Positions 1-5,942 of a stretch of 9,532 nt of DNA are shown piece by piece. Source of the stretch: Phycisphaerae bacterium (lineage in GTDB: Bacteria > Planctomycetota > Phycisphaerae > UBA1845 > Fen-1342); the NCBI GenBank assembly GCA_026984555.1, contig JALSRY010000561.1, positions 1 through 9,532 of the forward strand, read 5' to 3'. Within the stretch, counting starts at the first letter, position 1. Every line of letters starts with the position of its first letter. A model generated the notes under the pieces. That model saw only the letters and a list, made by a program, of their open reading frames with translations, did no database searches and was not told the origin of the DNA. The translations under genes and the position numbers were made by a program.

Positions 1-1875
1 CTGCGGCTGGCTGAGGATGTTGGCGACATCCGTATCGACCAGGAGCTCGGAATCGTTCGACGTCGTGGTGCACTGGTTGGGATCGGACACCACGCAGTTG
101 TAGTCCGGGGCCGCGTCGGCCGCGGTGACGTTCACGATCGTCAGTGTACTGCTGGTGGCACCGAAAATGTGCGATCCGTCGTCGGAGAGGTCCGCGTCGC
201 CGATGCGCCACTGATAGGACACGCCCGGCGTGCTCACGCTGATGCTGATGGTTGCATTGCTGCCCTGACAGGCCGTTTGCGTAACCGGCGGCTGCTGCGT
301 AATGACCGGCGGAACGCAGTCGTTGGTGGTGAAACGGTGTACGTGTGTACGCCACTGGCTGCTCGAGCTCGGATGCGGGAACTCGTTGTAATGCCAGAAC
401 GAGAGATCGTCTTCCGGATCGACGACGGTACCCGTGTAGTCGCCCCAGCGGACGGTCGAACCACCCTCGCCGCTGTAGTGCGCCGTGCCTTCCTTGATGG
501 GCAGCGGGTCCGACATCGTGCCGCTGGCGGTCTTGTATGCGTAATAGATCGAAGCGTACTCGTTCGTGCTCGACCGGCAAAAAGCAATCGCCAGCGTGTC
601 GTTCGCGTTGACGGCCACCGTCGGGAACCACTGGTTCACCGTGTTGTCGTTGACCGTGCCCTCGGCTACCAGCGACGCCGAAGACGGCCAGCTCGCCGTG
701 CTCACGATATACCACTTCGCGGCCGCGTTGTTGTTACGGCTGCGGTTGTGCGCGAAGTACAGCTTGCTGTTGCGGTAGACGGCGTTGAACACCCGGGTGT
801 CGATCGTATCCAGCTTCGGGTTTCCGCCGGGCTGCTCGGCGTTGGGCGGCGAGGAATAGCTGCTTACCGTCACCGACTTCTTGGTCAGCGACGGCGACCC
901 GAGAGGATCGTTCACGCCGAACACGCTCACCTTGGACGATGGGTTCGTATCGACCAGGAACGGAGCCTCGGGCGCCGCGCCGTAGTGCATCGCCGGCTGC
1001 ATGGCAAACGCGCTTCCGCCGCCGGGATCCGTGATGCTCCAGATATCCGACCAGGTGATCGACGTGTTGAAATCCAGCAACTGCTGCTTCGGAAAAACCC
1101 GCAGCTTGACGTAGCGAAACCCGAACGTGGTCTGCGAGAACATGTTCGCCGTGATGTAGATCGCGTCGGCACTGGCGCCCAGGCCGGGATAATCCGACCA
1201 TGTCGAGGTCGAAGTGCCGCCGTTGAGCGTCGAGTCGAACGCGTACTTCATCCACGTGCCGTTCGGATCCGAGTCGTCCGATACGCCCAGCAAGTACCAG
1301 CTATGATAGTCCGAGCCGCGAATCGCCAGGATCATGATGAACCAGCGCCCGCTGTCAGGATCGTAAATCACCTTCGGATCGCTCGTAAACGTACTCGACG
1401 GCTTGACGCTCGAGAAGAATGACGACCAGCTCGATTGCAGGTTCTGCGTCCCCGTCTTCGTGTAGATCCGAAAATAGACGTTGTTCGCGATGATCACGTG
1501 CGACGGACCACACGCCATCGTCGGGTCCGGCGGGTAACCCGCACCCGAACTGCCACAATTCCAGCCTTGCTCCAGCCCGCGCAAGCCCGTCTCGTCGTCC
1601 GGCAGCGAGAAATCCACCGTCGTGCGAAAAACCTCCGGCTCCGCGGCATTGTCCTTGAGCAACGTCGGCAACGCGCTGACTTCCTGGATCGGGTTCGCCC
1701 GCATCCGCTGTTCCACGATCGCGGTGTCCTCCAACGCCGACGGGGGAACAATCGTCACGGTGGCAACCTGATCTCCCACCTCCGAATCCGCCACCGGCTG
1801 CGCCAACGCCGGCGGAATCATCACGATCGCCGCCACCGTCAACGCGGCCAATACTGTACGGTACCTGGTACACAT
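1..1875 (-). CDS. Large exported protein with Ig-like domain, C-terminus beyond window
   Basis: The frame is open from ATG at 1875 to the window edge, giving 625 residues without a stop. Residues 1-25 look like a Sec signal peptide: basic MCTRYR, a hydrophobic stretch, and a cleavage site after ALA. Residues about 100-515 are a beta-rich secreted region. It contains DPTMACGP (117-124), DPKVIYDPDSGRWF (166-179) and RWGDYTG (476-482), all Asp/Gly/Trp motifs reminiscent of beta-propeller-like exported proteins; I do not recognise a named family. Residues about 522-614 form an Ig-like domain (W556, C594, ending in STLTIVNVTAADAAPDYNC). The last residues, ILSQPQ, resemble the ITQQPP that opens this domain, so a second Ig-like repeat probably begins at the edge. 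An AGGAG lies 10 nt before the start. The protein is probably extracellular or on the cell surface; function unknown. Coding is confident, role is not. Confidence 0.88.
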   Translation of the reverse strand, partial: MCTRYRTVLAALTVAAIVMIPPALAQPVADSEVGDQVATVTIVPPSALEDTAIVEQRMRANPIQEVSALPTLLKDNAAEPEVFRTTVDFSLPDDETGLRGLEQGWNCGSSGAGYPPDPTMACGPSHVIIANNVYFRIYTKTGTQNLQSSWSSFFSSVKPSSTFTSDPKVIYDPDSGRWFIMILAIRGSDYHSWYLLGVSDDSDPNGTWMKYAFDSTLNGGTSTSTWSDYPGLGASADAIYITANMFSQTTFGFRYVKLRVFPKQQLLDFNTSITWSDIWSITDPGGGSAFAMQPAMHYGAAPEAPFLVDTNPSSKVSVFGVNDPLGSPSLTKKSVTVSSYSSPPNAEQPGGNPKLDTIDTRVFNAVYRNSKLYFAHNRSRNNNAAAKWYIVSTASWPSSASLVAEGTVNDNTVNQWFPTVAVNANDTLAIAFCRSSTNEYASIYYAYKTASGTMSDPLPIKEGTAHYSGEGGSTVRWGDYTGTVVDPEDDLSFWHYNEFPHPSSSSQWRTHVHRFTTNDCVPPVITQQPPVTQTACQGSNATISISVSTPGVSYQWRIGDADLSDDGSHIFGATSSTLTIVNVTAADAAPDYNCVVSDPNQCTTTSNDSELLVDTDVANILSQPQ

Positions 1876-1885
1876 GGGGTTGATA

Positions 1886-1892
1886 CTCCTTT
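1886..1892 (-). promoter_or_regulatory. Ribosome binding site of the exported Ig-like protein
   Basis: On the minus strand this reads AAAGGAG, a strong Shine-Dalgarno match, with 10 nt before the ATG at 1875. It supports this start and the reading frame of a gene that is incomplete in the window. Confidence 0.7.
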
Positions 1893-2505
1893 CTGGTATT
1901 CGCGGCGTTCTGCCCCGCCGCAGCTCCCAATTCATCTCACGCTGGCCAAGCGGGACACTGGATGCGATCTGCCCGCCAACCTTGAGGTCAACAGCGCCAG
2001 GGCTCCCGGTAAGAGACGCCACGCGCAAGCTGACCCGACAAGGAGCCGCCGCGCATGCCATAGCCCGGCAACCCGCATCAGGTCGCGAGTGTCGTCATAC
2101 ACGAACCGCTCGGCACGTATCGCGCGTGGAGATGCACGAAAATGGTGCGAACTCCCTCCCCTCGCTCTTTCCCCGTTGCGCCGCCCCCCAGGGCCCCGGT
2201 CGCCTGAAGACCTGCACCGGCGCCCCGCGTCGCGACGACCTTCACACATACGAGCTTATCACGTTGACTTTCGCCGAACAACCCAAAAACTCCCGCCCCG
2301 CCAACTGTCCGATAATTGCCCTCTCGCGATTTCGCCACCGTCGTCTCACGAATCCAACCTCATCCCAAGCCGCCACAAACGCCGTCCCGCGACGCTCCCC
2401 GCCGCCTCCGCGCGTGAATAACCGCTCCCCCCTGCTCGTCCAAACCAGCGAACTGCCGGAACAATTGCACCCCCGGCGGAAAAAAGACGCATGGTACACA
2501 AACAC

Positions 2506-2510
2506 AGGAG
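2506..2510 (+). promoter_or_regulatory. Ribosome binding site of the mini-lipoprotein
   Basis: AGGAG with a 6-nt gap to the ATG at 2517. It is the clearest evidence that this very short, compositionally odd frame is translated. Confidence 0.75.
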
Positions 2511-2516
2511 CCTGCC

Positions 2517-2744
2517 ATGAAAAGACTTGCTGCTACCCTGTTGCTCGCCGCCGCACTGTTCGCCCAGGCGGGCTGCGATGAAAGTGACTATGGCTACTCG
2601 TTTTACGACGACTCGTATTACTACGACAGCCCCGGCTACTATACCGAGGACGTGTACTACGAGGACACCTACGACGAGACCTGGTACGAGGACAGTTACG
2701 CCACGGACGTGTGGTACGTCGACTGGTTCGATTGGGGCTGGTGA
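2517..2744 (+). CDS. Small Tyr/Asp/Glu/Trp-rich putative lipoprotein
   Basis: This 75-residue frame has a strong ribosome binding site. Residues 1-19 are a signal peptide: MKR, then a Leu/Ala hydrophobic run, then AQAG before Cys20. The lipobox is imperfect because position -3 is Gln rather than Leu/Val/Ile, so lipidation is likely but not certain. The predicted mature part (20-75) has 14 Tyr, 5 Trp and 2 Phe among 56 residues, 12 Asp and 5 Glu, and no Lys or Arg. It ends in VDWFDWGW. Asp at +2 would favour inner-membrane retention under the E. coli Lol rule, if that rule applies here. It stands alone, convergent with the glycosyltransferase gene and divergent from the Ig-like protein gene. 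I recognise no family; the acidic aromatic tail could bind cations, carbohydrate or basic proteins, but this is speculation. A chance frame is unlikely given the RBS, signal peptide and lack of basic residues. Confidence 0.8.
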   Translation: MKRLAATLLLAAALFAQAGCDESDYGYSFYDDSYYYDSPGYYTEDVYYEDTYDETWYEDSYATDVWYVDWFDWGW

Positions 2745-2781
2745 CGCCATGCCCCGGTCACATCGTACCAGTCGAGCACCC

Positions 2782-2825
2782 GGGCGGCTGGCCGGCGTTC
2801 CCAACCACTCGAAGGCCAGCCGCCC
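2782..2825. terminator. Inverted repeat between convergent genes, possible bidirectional terminator
   Basis: A perfect 12-bp stem, GGGCGGCTGGCC (2782-2793) and GGCCAGCCGCCC (2814-2825), encloses a 20-nt loop. It lies between the stop of the plus-strand lipoprotein gene (2744) and the stop of the minus-strand glycosyltransferase gene (2855), where a shared terminator is expected. Neither side has a T-run, so it is not a canonical intrinsic terminator; it may serve as an RNA 3'-end stabiliser or a Rho-assisted stop. Confidence 0.5.
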
Positions 2826-2854
2826 CCGCTGGCCTGTGGCTTCCTCCCGGGCGG

Positions 2855-4912
2855 TTACGAGCCGGCCCCCGCCACCCGGTACACGTCGTACCCGCTTCGT
2901 CGCAACGACTCGTCCGGCTCGACACGCTCCAACCCCGCCTGCTCCAGCTTTTGGACCCACGCGCGCGTGACGATCGCCGGAAACCCATACGTGCGCCGTA
3001 GCCGCTCGATCTCCTCCCACGCGAACGCAACGTGCGTCACGCCGCGATGCCGCAGCCACTGTAGGCACACCGCGGGCGGCGCTCCACCCGCCGCGAGCTC
3101 CACCCACGGATCATGATTGAAGACCACGGTATAGTGCAACCGTCGCGTGATGTAGTACGCGCGCGCATCGCCGACGAGCCAGACGTAGGCGTTGTCGGGA
3201 AGGGCCTCGTTGAGTGGGCAGAATCGCACCATCGCCTGGGTTTGCCCGATCGCCGCCACCAGCGGCACGCCGCCGTGCGCCCGCGCAAACCATTCCGCCG
3301 CCGTTCGGCAGCGACCCACCAGCGTCACGTCGCCGATCGCCGCCCCGATCAGCACCACCGCCGGCAACACGACCGATCGCCCCACGCCCGCCCGTCGCCG
3401 AGCACCTTCGTCATCGACGTTGCTTCTCGGTGCCCCGCGGGTCGCGGCTGTGCCGATCCCACCCAACAACGCCAGCGGCACGACCAGCACCACCGCGAAC
3501 CGACCGGGGACGAACGTCAAGCCCAGCCAGATTGCGACGATCAGCCCGCTCCAGATCAGCAACATCGCTCGTCCGCGGCCCCGGCCCGCGATCCATCCGC
3601 CGATTCCCGCCAGCAGCATCGCCGCCCCGAACAGGCTGGGCACGTAGCCCTTCCCCGGTGCCTGCGTGCGCCCCAGCAACTCGCCCAATCCCAGCCGCAC
3701 GCGCCCTCGGAGCGAGTCGAACTCCTCCGGCACGCGGTGCGCCCGGCTCCACTGCGCCGCCTGTGCCGCGCTCCACGCCCGCCCGCCGAACCACGAATAC
3801 GCGAACGGATACACGGGGTTTCCCGCTTGCACGGCGTTACGCACCAGCCACGGCGACAACGCCGCCAGCACGCCCGCACCGTATACCACGGCGAGCCGCA
3901 GCCGGGTCTTCCATCCCCGCCGCATGGTCACCACCCACGCGATTCCCAGTGCGGCCGCCACCATCGCGATTGCGGTGTACTTGCACGCGCCGGCCAACCC
4001 GGCGCACAGTCCGGCTGTCAGCGCCGCCCGCCAACCTCCGCCGGGCTCTTCGGCGCGCAGCGTATCGAGCGCCAATCCCCCCGCGATGGCCGCGAAGAGC
4101 ACCATCCCGTCTTCGACATACGCGAGGCAGCCGAGGTAGGCCAGCCAGGGTGTGGCGCCCGCCGCCAGCAGCGTGACGACCCGTCCCCGCCGGTGTCCCA
4201 CCCACGCGCCCAGCGCGAGCACCGCCAGAATCCCGCAGCCGGCGTGCAGAAACTGCGCCGGAATCGCCGCCGCGTGCGCCCCCCCGTCCAGGTACATCAG
4301 CAGCAGGTACAACATCTCCATCTGCTCGGGGAACGAGGCGTAGACGTTGTGCGGCAGGAAACGGATGCGGCCCGCGTCGTAATACTCGCGCGGCGCCTGG
4401 AGGTGATACTCGAGCACGTCGTACCCGAAAGCCTCCTCGGGCCAGAGGACGCCCGGGGGCAACGTCGCACCGAGCAGCGTGACGACCAGCGGCACAGCCA
4501 GCAGCAGCGCCGTCGCCGTCCCCCAACGCCGATCGGCGCGCGTCGCCGGCAGGGATTCGCGTTCAGCCGGTTTCAGGCGGGCCAAGCGCCAGAGGCCGCA
4601 GAGGCCGCCAGTGGCCAGCAATCCCCACGCCAGCGGTCGTGACAACGCGCCCGCTACCCCCAGCCCCAGCGTCACCGTGCCGAGCCATCCGAGCCCGAGA
4701 CCGGCGGCCACACAGATTTGCACCGTCCCACGCCGCCGACCCAAGCCCATCCACGAAACCGGCCACGCACCCCAGCCCGTCGCGCCCGCGAGGACCGCGG
4801 CGGCGAGCAGTCCATCGGTCAGCACCACCAGCCACGCCACCGGCGCAACCAGTGTCAGACCCGCTGCAACGCCCCCACACAGCAACAAGATGTCCATCCG
4901 CATTCGGCGCAT
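2855..4912 (-). CDS. Polytopic GT-C-type glycosyltransferase (ArnT/PMT_2-like)
   Basis: From ATG 4912 the protein has 685 residues. It begins with a basic MRRMRMD and continues with roughly ten or more hydrophobic segments up to about residue 530. After hydrophobic stretches in the first 150 residues, a long loop carries FGYDVLEYHLQAP (162-174; D165 and E168), followed by FLPHNVYASFPEQME. This is the acidic first-loop arrangement of lipid-linked-sugar GT-C enzymes. ACKYTA (309-314), PWLVRNAVQAGNPVYPF (354-370) and FVPGRF (467-472) are typical of bacterial members. Residues about 535-685 are a soluble C-terminal domain. The likely role is transfer of a sugar from a polyprenyl-phosphate donor to an envelope acceptor at the outer face of the inner membrane; donor and acceptor cannot be told. 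Start choice is uncertain: GTG 4918, GTG 4915, ATG 4903 (preceded by GGTGA, 8-nt gap) and ATG 4897 are all in frame after the TGA at 4922-4924. Confidence 0.85.
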   Translation of the reverse strand: MRRMRMDILLLCGGVAAGLTLVAPVAWLVVLTDGLLAAAVLAGATGWGAWPVSWMGLGRRRGTVQICVAAGLGLGWLGTVTLGLGVAGALSRPLAWGLLATGGLCGLWRLARLKPAERESLPATRADRRWGTATALLLAVPLVVTLLGATLPPGVLWPEEAFGYDVLEYHLQAPREYYDAGRIRFLPHNVYASFPEQMEMLYLLLMYLDGGAHAAAIPAQFLHAGCGILAVLALGAWVGHRRGRVVTLLAAGATPWLAYLGCLAYVEDGMVLFAAIAGGLALDTLRAEEPGGGWRAALTAGLCAGLAGACKYTAIAMVAAALGIAWVVTMRRGWKTRLRLAVVYGAGVLAALSPWLVRNAVQAGNPVYPFAYSWFGGRAWSAAQAAQWSRAHRVPEEFDSLRGRVRLGLGELLGRTQAPGKGYVPSLFGAAMLLAGIGGWIAGRGRGRAMLLIWSGLIVAIWLGLTFVPGRFAVVLVVPLALLGGIGTAATRGAPRSNVDDEGARRRAGVGRSVVLPAVVLIGAAIGDVTLVGRCRTAAEWFARAHGGVPLVAAIGQTQAMVRFCPLNEALPDNAYVWLVGDARAYYITRRLHYTVVFNHDPWVELAAGGAPPAVCLQWLRHRGVTHVAFAWEEIERLRRTYGFPAIVTRAWVQKLEQAGLERVEPDESLRRSGYDVYRVAGAGS

Positions 4913-4961
4913 CACCACGCATCATAGTGAGCCGGTCGCGGCGAGGCACGGCGGACGGCGC

Positions 4962-4991
4962 GCAAACGTGTTTCACGTGAAACACGTTTGC
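4962..4991. promoter_or_regulatory. parS: Perfect 30-bp palindrome with parS core (ParB-binding site)
   Basis: The two 15-base arms are exact reverse complements. The central 16 bases (4969-4984) read TGTTTCACGTGAAACA, which matches the widely conserved chromosomal parS consensus (TGTTNCACGTGAAACA as in B. subtilis). Additional symmetric arms GCAAACG/CGTTTGC extend it by 7 bases on each side. It sits in the gap between the PrsW-like gene (stop 5008-5010) and the glycosyltransferase gene. ParB-family proteins load on such sites to form the segregation complex; chromosomal parS sites usually cluster near oriC. No parA or parB gene is in the window. It could form a hairpin in RNA, but there is no T-tract, and the parS identity explains the sequence better than a terminator. 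Confidence 0.85.
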
Positions 4992-5007
4992 CGAATCGAT
5001 GCCGTCC

Positions 5008-5877
5008 TCAGCGTGCGAAGGAGTAGAAGGCGACGGCGGCGCTGTAGCAGGCGTGGAGGACGATTGCGGTGACCAGGGCGGGCATGCCGAGCGACAAGCG
5101 CGGGGCGCGCAGCTCGGTGATCGCCTGTTTCCAGACGCGCACCAGCCCGCGCGTCGCGACGTAGGTGCAGCCCATATGCAGCGCGACGCACGCCGTCCAG
5201 CGCCAAATCACCAATGGCACGGACGGGTTGGGAATGTACAGGTTCAGGTAGAGAATGTTCTCGATGATCGCAAAACCCAATGCCGTGCCGAGTGTTGCAA
5301 ACCAGATCTGCTCGGACCGCTGAAACACGTAGGGTCGCGCTTCCACGATCAGCAGCGCGGCGCCGACTTTCAGCGATTCCTCCATCGTGGGGCCGAACAC
5401 CACGACCAGCAGGATCCCCGTGCGGGTTACCATCGCGGGAGCGTACGCGTCGCTCGAAGCCGCCAATACCGCCCAGACGCCGCCCAGCAGTGCCACCATG
5501 ATACTGACCTTCCAGCCACGGCTCGGCGTCATCATCGCCATGTGGAAGCGGAGCCAGCTCTGGTAACTGGGGGCTTCGGGAGGGCTGGGGGTGTAGAGCT
5601 CGATGTGACCGCACTCGGGGCAACGATCCCCCGTGCGCAGCCCGCGCAGGTTGTAGCCGCAATGGCTGCACGTCCAGTCCTGGTCGATGGGGGCGTGATC
5701 GCGATGCGGGAAGATGTTCGGTTCGTCGAACACACTCTGGTTGAGGTCGGCCTCGGGGTCGCGCTGGTGCTGGCGGCGCAACGTTTCCGCGGCGCGTTGC
5801 TCGGTTGGATCGGGTTGCGCGGCGTCGGCGTGGAACTGCGGCTCGTCGAACACGGACGGGTCTTCGGGGGTAGCCAT
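5008..5877 (-). CDS. Zinc-ribbon PrsW-family membrane protease homologue
   Basis: This is a 289-residue protein. Residues 1-65 are acidic and polar with a duplicated SVFDEP (8-13 and 48-53). Residues 70-89 form a small zinc ribbon (C70, C73, C86, C89; CSHCGYNLRGL then CPEC). From about 122 onward there are hydrophobic membrane segments with the PrsW signature: GPTMEESLKV (E166, E167), ALGFAIIEN (E206, N207), H234 in a helix (VALHMG) and H275 in VLHACYSA. PrsW belongs to the CPBP-like intramembrane protease group, and in B. subtilis it cleaves anti-sigma factor RsiW. By inference this one cleaves a membrane substrate, possibly an anti-sigma factor, but none is encoded nearby. The zinc ribbon is probably cytosolic and may sense or bind a partner. 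The ATG has no Shine-Dalgarno motif but has a TAGAAT box 6 nt upstream. The parS palindrome lies just downstream. Confidence 0.85.
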   Translation of the reverse strand: MATPEDPSVFDEPQFHADAAQPDPTEQRAAETLRRQHQRDPEADLNQSVFDEPNIFPHRDHAPIDQDWTCSHCGYNLRGLRTGDRCPECGHIELYTPSPPEAPSYQSWLRFHMAMMTPSRGWKVSIMVALLGGVWAVLAASSDAYAPAMVTRTGILLVVVFGPTMEESLKVGAALLIVEARPYVFQRSEQIWFATLGTALGFAIIENILYLNLYIPNPSVPLVIWRWTACVALHMGCTYVATRGLVRVWKQAITELRAPRLSLGMPALVTAIVLHACYSAAVAFYSFAR

Positions 5878-5883
5878 GCGCGT

Positions 5884-5889
5884 ATTCTA
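5884..5889 (-). promoter_or_regulatory. Candidate -10 box for PrsW-like gene, leaderless arrangement
   Basis: On the minus strand this reads TAGAAT (5 of 6 to the sigma-70 consensus) and ends 6 nt before the ATG at 5877. Transcription would then start at about the ATG itself. No convincing -35 is seen at 16-18 bp, so support is moderate; the absence of a Shine-Dalgarno motif is consistent with a leaderless transcript. Confidence 0.4.
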
Positions 5890-5942
5890 CCATCGCGCCG
5901 GCGGATGCGGGTTGGGTGGTCGGCGAGCCCCGCGCGGGCGAA

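Larger units (their letters stand above)
1876..2516. other. Long divergent intergenic region
   Basis: This 641-base stretch separates the divergent starts at 1875 (minus) and 2517 (plus). Open frames cross it on both strands, but their translations are Arg/Pro/Ser/His-rich with no domain-like pattern or good start signals, so I read it as non-coding. It must hold the promoters of both flanking genes. Partial matches are a minus-strand TTGACC (1986-1991) and a plus-strand TTGACT (2264-2269), neither with a good -10 at proper spacing, plus a plus-strand GATAAT at 2311-2316 without a -35. A pyrimidine-rich tract lies at 2152-2173. I see no tRNA, transposon end or repeat array. Confidence 0.6.

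Noticed and set aside
169..1422. Plus-strand 417-codon open frame
   Set aside because: Arg/Val-rich translation opposite the exported protein, whose minus-strand frame has a signal peptide, RBS and Ig-like domain.
1986..1991. Minus-strand TTGACC as -35 for the exported Ig-like protein
   Set aside because: No acceptable -10 at 16-18 bp (only ATCGCA-like sequence).
2264..2316. Plus-strand TTGACT and GATAAT as a promoter for the mini-lipoprotein
   Set aside because: The two boxes are about 41 bp apart and neither has a partner at correct spacing.
3113..4642. Plus-strand 509-codon open frame opposite the glycosyltransferase
   Set aside because: Its translation is dominated by Arg, His, Gln, Pro and Ala without hydrophobic or domain pattern; it is a high-GC antisense shadow of a clear membrane-protein gene.
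4962..4985. Small frames beginning MFHVKHV on both strands
   Set aside because: The peptide is simply the translation of the parS palindrome; it recurs wherever parS falls after a chance ATG and is not evidence for a gene.
4962..4991. Palindrome as an intrinsic terminator of the PrsW-like gene
   Set aside because: There is no T-run after the stem and no natural loop; the exact parS core is a better explanation.
5927..5939. GC-rich palindrome between the DUF1028 and PrsW-like genes
   Set aside because: A ten-base CG-only palindrome is expected by chance at this GC content, and it has neither loop nor T-tract.
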